Shown here: positions 47,515 to 55,576 of the stretch, piece after piece | Position numbering within the stretch: position 1 is the first letter of the stretch | How the letters are laid out: the number at the start of each line of letters is the position of its first letter | Source of the DNA: Methylohalobius crimeensis 10Ki | Lineage (GTDB): Bacteria; Pseudomonadota; Gammaproteobacteria; Methylococcales; Methylothermaceae | Reading direction: 5' to 3' | Assembly: GCF_000421465.1 (NCBI RefSeq) | Contig: NZ_ATXB01000001.1 | Span: 496,001-560,000, forward strand | DNA length: 64,000 bases | Notes under the pieces: generated by a model | What the model saw: only the letters and a program-made list of their open reading frames with translations | Database searches by the model: none | Told to the model about the DNA's origin: nothing | Made by a program: the position numbers and the translations under genes

Positions 47515-47793
47515 ATGAAAACAATTCTGACAAAAATCGGTCGGGCGATTCGGCGTCGCTTATCGCTCAAGGTTTTGATCGGCGGACGGGTCGGAGCCGT
47601 GGCCTGGGGCTTGTCGAGCGCCGGTGCGGTGGCGGTCCTGATTTGGGGCATCAAGACGGTCGCCATCCCCATGTTGATGCTCAAGACCGCCTCTTGGGGC
47701 CTTTGGGGGGCGGGCGTGCTGCGCCAGTTCCAGCTGCGCAAGGCGGCCTTGAATCAAGCCGATCGCGAAGCTAACGGGGATCGGAATACTTGA
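47515..47793 (+). CDS. Small hypothetical protein with a hydrophobic core
   Basis: A 92-residue candidate with a basic amphipathic N-terminus and a hydrophobic, Gly/Ala-rich middle (VAWGLSSAGAVAVLIWGI, then VAIPMLMLKTASWGLWGAG), likely one or two membrane helices. An upstream in-frame ATG at 47464 would add 17 residues. No strong ribosome site is seen at either start. It overlaps the 3' end of the HTTM-DCC gene on the other strand by 23 nt. Unknown function; it may not be expressed. Confidence 0.45.
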   Translation: MKTILTKIGRAIRRRLSLKVLIGGRVGAVAWGLSSAGAVAVLIWGIKTVAIPMLMLKTASWGLWGAGVLRQFQLRKAALNQADREANGDRNT

Positions 47794-49687
47794 TCCGAGT
47801 TGGCAAGGCTTCCCGAAGGGTCATTTCCATCACTTGGTCTCGCCAGATAATCTCGCCCACGTCCCGCCAGGGTTGGGATAGATTCCAGCGGCGCAGCTCC
47901 GGCTCCCAGTCCGCCGGCATTCGAATCGGCTTGGCTTTGAGGCGGAAGCGGGCATCGTCAAGATCGAATCCCAGGCGAAGGCCGTAAAAGGCGGTTACTT
48001 TCTCCAGGAATTTTTCCAGCCGGCGTTTGTCGAGCTTGGGGGTGACGGCGATATTGGCCCACATGGAATGAACCCGCCCCCAGTTGGGTGAGATCAGGCG
48101 CCCTTCCCGGTTGACGAACGGCAGCCAGTGCTCTTTCCCGTCCCGGTCCAAGTAGGTGATCGCGAAGATCTGCTCGTATCCCTTGAAGTGGTCGTCCAGA
48201 TACAGGGCGTGGGGGGTGATGCCCAGGAAGGCGTGAGATACCGACACCAGCATATTGCTCAACGGCCCCAAGGGGCCGAGTCGGTCGGCAAGGCCGAAGC
48301 GGTAGAGCAGGCCGTAATGAAGGGTGCTGTTGAGCTGAAGGAGCAGCAGCACCACCAGCATCCTGGACAAGCGGAACGCCTGCCGGCGAGAGGACCCCAG
48401 CCAGGCTTCCCAATTATTGCGGAGCGGGGATTCCTTCCCCGATGCGGGAAGACAGGCGGCATCGCAGATCAGCCGCTGGCGGCTGTCGGCGATGCGCCGA
48501 TAGATATGCGCCGCCAGGGAATAGATGCCCGGCAGGCGCAGCACCCAGGCCAGAGGGCGAAGGTAGCCCATCGCTTTCAGAATCGCCAGATAGGTGTCTA
48601 TTCCCCGGTAGCGCCGACCTTCCGGGTCGACGGCGTATAAATCCGCCAGGAGTTCGGATGGGTCGATATCCGCCAGGACTGGTTCTTGGGCGGCGTGGGT
48701 TTGGAGATCGCGAAACACCACGCAGCGGCGCAGGTCGAAGTGTTCCACCGCCAGTACCGTCCGCCAGCACAGGGGGCATTGACCGTCGTAGAAGACGGTC
48801 AGGCGTGGTTCGGCCGAGCGCCAACTCTCCCCGATCCGGCGCCACCAGCCGAACGGCACCAGCAGCGCGTAGTGAATCAGCATCCCCAGACCGAAGGGAT
48901 AAATGTTGAAGGACAGGGTAATGCCGCCGTGAAACAAGGTCCCCAGAATTAAAAACGGAACCCGGAAACGGCGATGCCAGAATAAGAAGGGGAACAGGAA
49001 CTGAAAGCCGATGATGGTATAGGTGATGGCGCGCTGGAGCCATTCCAGTTCCAGCAGCCAGCGCATGCTGAGCGGAGAGACGTAATACGGATGGGAGGAG
49101 GGAAGCCACGCGCCCATGCCGTTGCGCCAGTGTTCGGCGAACAGTTTATGGATGGCCGAATCGAAATACAGCAGTCCCAGGGAAATGAGCAGCGGCAGAT
49201 AATAGGCCAGGATCGGGACCGTCCGGGGAGGCTCGAAGCGCTGTCCCAAGGTCGAGGTTTGAAGCTTCAGACGCAGATTGTCCAGGGACAGGGCCCGCCA
49301 GGACGGCAGAAAGACGAGCAGCAGCCCCGAGGAGATCATCAGTTGATCGAAACCGCCGTCGAAGTCCCGCCACATGGGGGTGAAACTGGTAAACAGCACC
49401 CAAAACAGGTAATTGACCGCCGCGCACAGCCGCGTTCTCAACCCCAGGGTCAAGCCCAGCGCCGCGGTTCCCCAAAGCAAGAGAAAGAGGGAAATCAGGG
49501 GCGGACCCGGATCGAGATACGGCGTTTCGTCGAAAATCAGGTGGCGGAAGAAATAAAGAAAGGCGATTTCCTGCAGTGCCACCAAGCCGTAGCCGATCCG
49601 GAAGATTCCCAAGCCGGTGGCAGGGACTCGGCGGCGGAGGCCTTTTTCCAACCAGTCGGTCAAGGTAGCGAGCGGTGAATAACTCAT
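47771..49687 (-). CDS. HTTM-domain membrane protein fused to a DCC thiol-disulfide oxidoreductase domain
   Basis: A 638-residue membrane protein. Residues ~20-285 hold about six TM segments with an HTTM (vitamin-K-carboxylase-like) pattern, for example FDSAIHKLFAEHWRNGMGAW. At ~residue 297 a DUF393/DCC domain begins with the VFYDGQCPLCWRTV motif, a DxxC-xx-C thioredoxin-like active site. The C-terminal ~200 residues include another TM and a soluble tail. HTTM-DCC fusions exist but the reaction is unknown; membrane redox or a modification role is guessed. Its start overlaps the GreB-like stop by 4 nt. Confidence 0.82.
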   Translation of the reverse strand: MSYSPLATLTDWLEKGLRRRVPATGLGIFRIGYGLVALQEIAFLYFFRHLIFDETPYLDPGPPLISLFLLLWGTAALGLTLGLRTRLCAAVNYLFWVLFTSFTPMWRDFDGGFDQLMISSGLLLVFLPSWRALSLDNLRLKLQTSTLGQRFEPPRTVPILAYYLPLLISLGLLYFDSAIHKLFAEHWRNGMGAWLPSSHPYYVSPLSMRWLLELEWLQRAITYTIIGFQFLFPFLFWHRRFRVPFLILGTLFHGGITLSFNIYPFGLGMLIHYALLVPFGWWRRIGESWRSAEPRLTVFYDGQCPLCWRTVLAVEHFDLRRCVVFRDLQTHAAQEPVLADIDPSELLADLYAVDPEGRRYRGIDTYLAILKAMGYLRPLAWVLRLPGIYSLAAHIYRRIADSRQRLICDAACLPASGKESPLRNNWEAWLGSSRRQAFRLSRMLVVLLLLQLNSTLHYGLLYRFGLADRLGPLGPLSNMLVSVSHAFLGITPHALYLDDHFKGYEQIFAITYLDRDGKEHWLPFVNREGRLISPNWGRVHSMWANIAVTPKLDKRRLEKFLEKVTAFYGLRLGFDLDDARFRLKAKPIRMPADWEPELRRWNLSQPWRDVGEIIWRDQVMEMTLREALPTRIKYSDPR

Positions 49688-50187
49688 GATTTCCCGTCCC
49701 GGTGGATGGCGATCACTTCCAGTTCCACGTCTCCCGCCGGTCGGCGCCAGGTGACCAGGTCGCCGACGCGGGCGTCGAAAAGGGCTCGGGCGAGGGGGGA
49801 TACCCAGCTGATGCAGCCGCGCGTTGCATCGGCCTCGTCTTCGCCCACGATGTGGTAGATATGGCGCTTATCCGCGTCGTCCAGCACTTCTACCCAGGCG
49901 CCGAAGTGGACTCGGTCCGAAGGTTGGGCGCTGGAATCCACCACCACCGCTGATTCGAGGCGTTTTTCCAGATAGCGGATCTCGCGTTGAACGACCGGCA
50001 GTTCCTGGCGGGCGCTCAAGTCGTCGCGGCGGTTCAATTCCGATTGATGCTTCAAATGTTGCGCCAGCCGCGCTTGCAATTGCTTGAAGCCGTCGGGAGT
50101 CACGTAATTGGTGTGGGAGCTGATCGGTTTGTCGGGCAGTTCCTCGACCGCTTCGGCGTTATCTTCTTTGACGAAGGCACGACTCAT
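49684..50187 (-). CDS. GreA/GreB-family elongation factor with a variant coiled-coil tip
   Basis: A 167-residue RNA polymerase secondary-channel protein. The C-terminal GreA/B globular domain is clear (VHFGAWVEVLDDADKRHIYH, then SPLARALFDARVGDLVTWRRP). The N-terminal coiled coil reads RRDDLSARQELPVVQREIRY, where canonical Gre factors have GD-x-x-EN-A-(E/D)-Y; the catalytic Glu is missing, so transcript-cleavage stimulation may be lost. ATG 50187 (MSRAFVKEDN) is chosen over an upstream in-frame start, with an AGAGG ribosome site. It is coupled to the HTTM-DCC gene. Confidence 0.85.
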   Translation of the reverse strand: MSRAFVKEDNAEAVEELPDKPISSHTNYVTPDGFKQLQARLAQHLKHQSELNRRDDLSARQELPVVQREIRYLEKRLESAVVVDSSAQPSDRVHFGAWVEVLDDADKRHIYHIVGEDEADATRGCISWVSPLARALFDARVGDLVTWRRPAGDVELEVIAIHRDGKS

Positions 50188-50436
50188 AATGGGTTGACCT
50201 CTAAGAATAATGGAGACGATAAATTCCGGAGGAGCCACCGACCTACAGACATTGCCGGCAGATCCGGTCGAATTGACAACGACCCGAACGCGGTATTAGA
50301 TCGGCAAGGATATTCCGTTTTTCGGGAGAAGGGCTCCGAGGGGGCACGACTCGATCTGTGTTAACCATAAAAATTCTGCTAATTATATCATTAGGCTTAG
50401 GGTTTTCTGATTTCAGGTGGGGTGGTTGGAGAGACC

Positions 50437-50868
50437 ATGAAAGCAGCGGCCGGATTGTCGGCGATCTTCGGATTGATCGCCGTCGTAACGGGAATAAAGT
50501 TCTTGCTGGCGAATGACCGGTCGTTCCTCGTCGGGGTATTTTTTGCCCTTGCCCTGATGTCGATCTTGGTCATTCTCTGGCGTGGCTGGCGGCGGCAGCG
50601 TGAAAAGAAGCGTTCTAACGCGGCGCGCACTCTGGTGGGCCGGCGGGCGGAAGTCCGCCAAAGAATCCCGGTGGGTAGACGTGGCGACGTCCTGATCGAC
50701 GGGGTTTTGTGGTTGGCGATCGCGGCCGGGAAGGACAAGGCGTTGCAGCGAGGCGATCGGGTGCGGGTGAGCCGAGTAAAAGGTGCGTTGTTGGTGGTCG
50801 AGCCGTTGGCAGGGGAAGCTGAAAAATCGCCGGCGCCCCCTAAAGAGCGCCGGCAATCCGGCTGCTGA
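50437..50868 (+). CDS. NfeD-like membrane protein with an OB-fold tail
   Basis: A 143-residue protein with two N-terminal TM segments (LSAIFGLIAVVTGIKFLL and FLVGVFFALALMSILVILW) and a small OB-like beta domain (residues ~65-125: RTLVGRRAEVRQRIPVGR through VRVSRVKGALLVVEPL). This resembles NfeD-type proteins that modulate membrane proteases or SPFH proteins. The ATG at 50437 has GGAGAG upstream. A TTGACA at 50274-50279 in the 250-nt gap before it might be a -35, but the matching -10 is weak. Exact function unknown. Confidence 0.65.
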   Translation: MKAAAGLSAIFGLIAVVTGIKFLLANDRSFLVGVFFALALMSILVILWRGWRRQREKKRSNAARTLVGRRAEVRQRIPVGRRGDVLIDGVLWLAIAAGKDKALQRGDRVRVSRVKGALLVVEPLAGEAEKSPAPPKERRQSGC

Positions 50869-50871
50869 AAT

Positions 50872-51327
50872 TTAGGCGGTTTTGACGGTAATTTTCTTGG
50901 GCTGCACTTCGGCTTTTTTGGGGATCGTGATGATCAACACGCCTTGTTCGTAATTGGCCTGGATTTTATCCGCATCGACGGAGTCGGGAAGGGCGAAGCG
51001 GCGGAAGAAGCCGCCGTAAACCCGTTCGACGCGCTTATAGTCTTCCTGTTCCTCCTTGGCTTCGGTTTCCCGGTGGCCCTTGATGGTCAGAATGCTGTTC
51101 TCCAGCGTGATTTCGATATCGTCCGGCTTGACGCCCGGGAGATCCGCATGGACCACGTATTGATTGGCTTTTTCCTTGATATCCACCGCAGGCGCCCATT
51201 CGGCGGCGGCGGGCATTTCCTCTCCTCCGCGTACCATGTCGCTGCGCATGCTTTCGAATGACCGCTCCAGCTCTCGTTGCAGTTGATTCAGAAAAGTCCA
51301 AGGTTCATAGCGAGTGATTTGAGCCAT
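50872..51327 (-). CDS. Small heat-shock protein, Hsp20 family
   Basis: A 151-residue alpha-crystallin-domain chaperone holding unfolded proteins. The domain spans residues ~45-140 (VDIKEKANQYVVHADLPGVK, then ILTIKGHRETEAKEEQED). The C-terminus has an I-x-I-like VLIITIPKKAEVQPKKI. ATG 51327 has GGAGG upstream. A sigma-32-like promoter lies directly upstream (51368-51396). The gene ends 4 nt before the convergent NfeD-like stop. Confidence 0.95.
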   Translation of the reverse strand: MAQITRYEPWTFLNQLQRELERSFESMRSDMVRGGEEMPAAAEWAPAVDIKEKANQYVVHADLPGVKPDDIEITLENSILTIKGHRETEAKEEQEDYKRVERVYGGFFRRFALPDSVDADKIQANYEQGVLIITIPKKAEVQPKKITVKTA

Positions 51328-51367
51328 AACGTTTGCCTCCATAACCAATCGTTTCATTACAACTGGA

Positions 51368-51396
51368 ATATGGAGGCGCGGGGAGAAATTTCAATG
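51368..51396 (-). promoter_or_regulatory. Sigma-32 (heat-shock) promoter of hsp20
   Basis: Read on the minus strand: CATTGAAA (51396-51389) versus -35 consensus CTTGAAA, a 13-nt spacer, and CTCCATAT (51375-51368) versus -10 consensus CCCCATNT. It lies between the gloA stop and the hsp20 start at 51327, leaving a ~35-nt leader. Both boxes differ from consensus by about one base. Confidence 0.7.
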
Positions 51397-51397
51397 C

Positions 51398-51790
51398 TCA
51401 ATCGCTACGATGGGGGCTGAGGAGCTCTATTTTGTAGCCGTCCGGGTCTTCCACGAAAGCCAGGACGGTATTGCCGTGCTTCATCGGGCCCGGTTCCCGG
51501 ACGACTTTTCCCCCGTGGGCGCGGATTTTTTCCGCGGCCGCGTAAACATCGTCCACTTCAATGGCGATGTGCCCGAAGCCGTCGCCTAGATCGTAGTTGG
51601 ATGTATCCCAATTGTGGGTCAGTTCCAGGACGGTCTTTTCCCCTTCGTTGCCATAACCGACGAAAGCCAGGGTAAAGCGACCTTCCGGATAGTCGCGCTG
51701 GCGCAACAGCTTCATTCCCAGGACTTCGGTATAGAAATGCAGGGATCGATCCAGGTCGCCGACCCGGAGCATGGTATGCAGGATACGCAT
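51398..51790 (-). CDS. gloA: Lactoylglutathione lyase (glyoxalase I)
   Basis: A 130-residue metalloenzyme that isomerises the methylglyoxal-glutathione adduct to lactoylglutathione. Metal ligands of E. coli GloA are conserved in context: H5 ([16 protein letters not shown]), Glu in VLELTHNWD, His in GHIAIEV and Glu in [18 protein letters not shown] ribosome site precedes the ATG. The short length is the Ni/Co-activated bacterial type. Confidence 0.95.
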   Translation of the reverse strand: MRILHTMLRVGDLDRSLHFYTEVLGMKLLRQRDYPEGRFTLAFVGYGNEGEKTVLELTHNWDTSNYDLGDGFGHIAIEVDDVYAAAEKIRAHGGKVVREPGPMKHGNTVLAFVEDPDGYKIELLSPHRSD

Positions 51791-51851
51791 CGTTCACCTC
51801 CCGAGCATTGGTTTCCGGTTCGCTCTTTCGTTCCGACTGACAGAATTCTAG

Positions 51852-52012
51852 GGACTATTGACATTTTGATAAACCCAGCGTTTATGGAGAGCCGGGGAGA
51901 GCGTTCCGGGACCGTTCGCAGCAGGGATGCTGCGATTCGAGCGTACAGGGAGGTATTCACAGTGTGTCCCGGAACGCTCTCCCCGGCTTCTGCTGCAGAT
52001 GTCAACAGAGCC
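51852..52012 (+). repeat. Palindromic MITE-like element, copy C
   Basis: A 161-bp element. Its right end ATGTCAACAGAGCC (51999-52012) is the exact complement of the left end of copy B (31358-31371). A long inverted repeat (GAGCCGGGGAGAGCGTTCC near 51890, complement near 51968-51988) encloses the shared core at 51939-51967. It lies between gloA and a lipoprotein gene and touches the latter's stop codon. Confidence 0.8.
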
Positions 52013-52431
52013 TAGTCTTGAGATTGTTCCGGTTCAGGCGCCGGATGGGCACTCTCGATGAGTTTTCCCATGCACTGCATGATGTACTGGGTGACACCCA
52101 ATGCCGCCGCGCTGGCTTTTTGCTCGGAACCGAACACGTCTTTGTATTTTTTGATCGTATCCAGCGCCTCGTCCGTCGTGCGGGTGGATTCGAAGGCGGC
52201 GTAGGCTTCCCAGTAAGGCTTGCGCGCCGGCGTGCCGCGGAAGCCGGGTAAGGTCTGGGCAATCTCGCTGGTGACGCATTCGGCCACTTCGTTGGGATCG
52301 AGATTGTAATCTTTCAAATCCGGGTCCGTGGCCAGGCGCGCGGCCAGTTTTTCCTGAAATTCATTGCGCTCCTTACTGGCACAGCCGCCCAGCAAAACGG
52401 CGGTGAGGGTGAGGATCAATAAGTTTTTCAT
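52012..52431 (-). CDS. Small lipoprotein, unknown function
   Basis: A 139-residue predicted lipoprotein: signal peptide LLILTLTAVLLGGC with Cys17 as acylation site. The mature part is charged and helical, with two further cysteines (VAECVTSE and YIMQCMGK) that could form a disulfide. I do not recognise the family. It follows rsmA by 44 nt on the same strand, and its stop codon touches repeat copy C. Confidence 0.7.
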   Translation of the reverse strand: MKNLLILTLTAVLLGGCASKERNEFQEKLAARLATDPDLKDYNLDPNEVAECVTSEIAQTLPGFRGTPARKPYWEAYAAFESTRTTDEALDTIKKYKDVFGSEQKASAAALGVTQYIMQCMGKLIESAHPAPEPEQSQD

Positions 52432-52475
52432 AATGGTCGCTTTGATCGATTGATAGTAAAGCCGGATATTATCAT

Positions 52476-53273
52476 CTAGCCGGCAATCGGGTGTACAGGG
52501 GCTTTTTCCATGGCTTGGCTGAGGCGACCGAAATCTTCCAGCGAAAGCGTCTCCGCCCGGGCGCGAGGATCGATCCCGCAGGCGTCGATGGTTTCCACCG
52601 GCAGCAAGGATTTCAAGGAATTACGCAAGGTTTTGCGGCGTTGCCCGAAGGCGGCCGTCACCACCTGTTTAAAACAGCTAAGATCGCCCACTTCCACCGG
52701 CGGAACCTCGTGGGGAGTCAGCCGGATCACCGCCGAAGTCACCTTGGGGGAAGGCTGAAAGCTCTCCGGTCCGACCGTGAAAAGCTTTTCCATGCGGCAA
52801 TGGTATTGGGCCATGACGCTGAGGCGCCCGTATTGCTTGTTGCCGGGAAGGGCGGCCAGGCGCTCGACCACCTCTTTCTGCAGCATGAACACCATTTCGG
52901 TGATCGCAGCCTTCTGTTCGAACAGGTGAAACAGTAGCGGTGTGGAGATATTGTAGGGCAGGTTACCCACCACCTTCAGGCGCTTTCCCGGGGCGGCCAG
53001 TTGCCTGAAGTCGAAAGCCAGGGCGTCGGCGGCATGGACGTGGAAATGCTGGTCTTCGAATTTCTCCTCTAGCCGTTCAATCAGGTCTCGATCGATTTCG
53101 ATCGCGTCCAGGCGGCGGCAATGGGGCAGCAGATACCGGGTCAGGGCCCCCTTGCCGGGGCCGATTTCCACAATGTGATCGTCCGGGCGCGGCGCGACAG
53201 CGGCTAGAATGCGAGTGAGGACCCGGCCGTCCCGGAGGAAGTTCTGGCCGAAGCGTTTTTTGGGTCTATGCAT
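52476..53273 (-). CDS. rsmA: 16S rRNA dimethyladenosine transferase
   Basis: A 265-residue methyltransferase (KsgA) that dimethylates A1518 and A1519 of 16S rRNA. Motifs are RFGQNFLRDGRVLTRI, IVEIGPGKGALTRYLL and the catalytic NLPYNISTPLLFHL. The start overlaps pdxA by 8 nt. It ends the lptD-surA-pdxA-rsmA series; apaG and apaH, which follow in E. coli, are absent. Confidence 0.96.
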   Translation of the reverse strand: MHRPKKRFGQNFLRDGRVLTRILAAVAPRPDDHIVEIGPGKGALTRYLLPHCRRLDAIEIDRDLIERLEEKFEDQHFHVHAADALAFDFRQLAAPGKRLKVVGNLPYNISTPLLFHLFEQKAAITEMVFMLQKEVVERLAALPGNKQYGRLSVMAQYHCRMEKLFTVGPESFQPSPKVTSAVIRLTPHEVPPVEVGDLSCFKQVVTAAFGQRRKTLRNSLKSLLPVETIDACGIDPRARAETLSLEDFGRLSQAMEKAPVHPIAG

Positions 53274-54243
53274 GTCGGCTGAGATCGATGGCGGTGGCGA
53301 CTGCTTCCTGGAGACTGCCGGCGTCGATCCGGCCGGTGCCGGCCAACTCCAGGGCGGTGCCGTGATCCACCGAGGTGCGGACGATCGGCAGGCCCAGGGT
53401 AATGTTCACCGCGTGGCCGAAGCCGGCGTATTTGAGCACCGGCAAGCCCTGATCGTGATACATGGCCAGGAAGGCGTCGCTTTGCTTCAGTTGGGGGGGA
53501 AGGAAGGCGGTATCGGCGGGCAAGGGGCCGGTCAGGCGCATCCCTTGGATGGATAGTTCTTTGATCACCGGCTGGATGATGTCGAGCTCTTCCCGGCCCA
53601 AATGCCCGCCTTCGCCGGCATGGGGGTTGAGACCCAGGACGGTGATCCGGGGGCGGCCGATCCCGAAACGGGCTTGCAGATCGTGGTGGAGGATTTCAAG
53701 GACGCTTCGAAGACGCTCGGGCGTGATGGCTTGCGGCACTTCCCGCAAGGGGAGATGGGTGGTGGCCAGGGCGACTCGGAGTGTCCCGGCAGTCAGCATC
53801 ATGACCGGATGGCCGCCGGTCAACTCGGCGATGAATTCGGTATGCCCGCTGAAGGAAATGCCGGCGTCGTTGATGACCCCCTTGTGGACCGGCGCGGTGA
53901 CCATCGCGTCGAAGCGGTCCTCCAGGCACCCTTGCGCGGCGGCTTCGATCAAAGCCAATACGTGACGGGCATTGGCCGGGTTCAACCGGCCGGCGGTGAC
54001 CGGGGCGGCCACGGGATACGGCTGGACCCAGAGGTGGCCGGGGCGATGGGGGTCGGTGGCCCGACCCGAGTGGAATTCCAACCGCAGGCCGAGCCGCTCG
54101 GCCCGATTTTCGAGTGTCTCGGGGTCGCCCAATACGGTCAAATAACAGGGCAGCGCCCGGCGGCCGAGTATTAGGCACAGATCCGGCCCGATGCCGGCGG
54201 GTTCGCCGGCCGTCAATGCCAGATGGGGTAATGGGTTATTCAT
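53266..54243 (-). CDS. pdxA: 4-hydroxythreonine-4-phosphate dehydrogenase
   Basis: A 325-residue NAD-dependent enzyme of pyridoxal-phosphate synthesis. It starts MNNPLPHLALTAGEPAGIGP and carries APVHKGVINDAG, FSGHTEFIAELTG, NPHAGEGGHLG and YHDQGLPVLKY with the metal-binding His residues. ATG 54243 is chosen over one six codons upstream, as it matches the family start. It overlaps surA by 8 nt. Confidence 0.95.
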   Translation of the reverse strand: MNNPLPHLALTAGEPAGIGPDLCLILGRRALPCYLTVLGDPETLENRAERLGLRLEFHSGRATDPHRPGHLWVQPYPVAAPVTAGRLNPANARHVLALIEAAAQGCLEDRFDAMVTAPVHKGVINDAGISFSGHTEFIAELTGGHPVMMLTAGTLRVALATTHLPLREVPQAITPERLRSVLEILHHDLQARFGIGRPRITVLGLNPHAGEGGHLGREELDIIQPVIKELSIQGMRLTGPLPADTAFLPPQLKQSDAFLAMYHDQGLPVLKYAGFGHAVNITLGLPIVRTSVDHGTALELAGTGRIDAGSLQEAVATAIDLSRHA

Positions 54244-55552
54244 CCAGGTTGACTTCCACATAAGCTTCGGCGCGCAATTTGCGCAGCCACAATTCGGTTT
54301 CTTCCTCGACTTTCCGCTGGGTGAGAATTTGGCGGGCGCGTTTTTTGCGGTATTCGAGCGTATCGTCGCGGGTCTTGCGTTCCAGAACCTGAATCAGGTG
54401 CCAGCCGAACGGTGTCTGGACGGGGTCCGAGAGTTCGCCTTCCTCGAGCTCGTTCATGGCGGCCGCGAACGGCGGCACCACCGCATCGGGTGTGATCCAC
54501 CCCAACTCCCCGCCCTTGGCGGCGGAGCCCGTGTCCTCGGAATAGGCCTGGGCGAGGGCGGAGAAATTCTCCCCCTTTCGGATACGCTCTGCGAGCAGCT
54601 TCAAACGTCGCCGCGCCTCTTCGTCGTCGATGATTTCATTGGTCTTGACGAGGATATGGCGCACGTGGCTTTCCGTCACCATGTGCGTGGTGTCGGTGCC
54701 TTTCGCGTCGATCAACTTGATGATGTGGAAACCGCTGGGGCTGCGGATCGGTCCCCGAATGTCGCCTTTTTCCATGTCGGGGACGATGTCGGCGAAAAGG
54801 GTGGGAATCGCCTCCCGCTTGCGCCAGCCCAAATCGCCGCCCTTCAGGGCTTGGGCGCCATCGGACATGCCGATGGCGGTTTGATGAAAGTCCAAACCCT
54901 GTTCGAGCTCGGCGACGATTTGTTGGGCCTTTTGCTGGGCTTGTTGGATTTTTTCCGGGGAAGCGGCGGCGGGGGTGGCGATGAGGATGTGGCCGAGGTG
55001 GTATTCTCCGCCCTTGGAGGAGGCGGTTTGACCTTCGGTTTCCAAAAAATGCGCGACTTCCCTGTCGCTGACCTGGATTTGGGCGTTTACCTGGCTGGCG
55101 CGCAGGCGGTTGAGCATGAGTTCCGTGCGCAGATCGTCTACGAACTGGGCGTAATTCATGCCCTCGTTTTCGATTGCGCGGCGGAAACTGTCCAGATCCA
55201 TTTGGTTGCGCCGAGCCAGGTCGAGTAAGGCCTGGCGCAAGGTTTCATCGTCTATTTGAATCCCCTGGCGCTGAGCCAACTGTAATTGCAGGCGGTGCAG
55301 GATCATCCGTTCGAGCACTTGCCGGCGCAGCACCTGATCCGGGGGCAACCGGGAGCCGCTGGCGCCGATTTGCCGTTTGATCGCCCCCACTTGGCGCATC
55401 AGCTCGCTTGCCAAAATCACGTCTTCCTCGGCTACCGCCACGATACGATCCAAAAGTTGGGGGGCGGCGGGAAGGGGTGAAGGGGTAAAGATACCCAGAC
55501 AGAAAAGCCAGGCCCGAAAGGGGATGAAATAGAAAAGCCGATTACATTTCAT
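54236..55552 (-). CDS. surA: Periplasmic chaperone / peptidyl-prolyl isomerase SurA
   Basis: A 438-residue outer-membrane-protein chaperone. It has a signal peptide (AWLFCLGIFTPSPLPAA), an N-terminal chaperone domain, two parvulin PPIase domains (YHLGHILIATP near residue 185 and ESHVRHILVKTNEI near residue 297) and a C-terminal helix. It lies directly downstream of lptD, its main client, with a 24-nt gap. Confidence 0.96.
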   Translation of the reverse strand: MKCNRLFYFIPFRAWLFCLGIFTPSPLPAAPQLLDRIVAVAEEDVILASELMRQVGAIKRQIGASGSRLPPDQVLRRQVLERMILHRLQLQLAQRQGIQIDDETLRQALLDLARRNQMDLDSFRRAIENEGMNYAQFVDDLRTELMLNRLRASQVNAQIQVSDREVAHFLETEGQTASSKGGEYHLGHILIATPAAASPEKIQQAQQKAQQIVAELEQGLDFHQTAIGMSDGAQALKGGDLGWRKREAIPTLFADIVPDMEKGDIRGPIRSPSGFHIIKLIDAKGTDTTHMVTESHVRHILVKTNEIIDDEEARRRLKLLAERIRKGENFSALAQAYSEDTGSAAKGGELGWITPDAVVPPFAAAMNELEEGELSDPVQTPFGWHLIQVLERKTRDDTLEYRKKRARQILTQRKVEEETELWLRKLRAEAYVEVNLDE

Positions 55553-55576
55553 ATCGTTGTTGCTTGATCCATTCGA

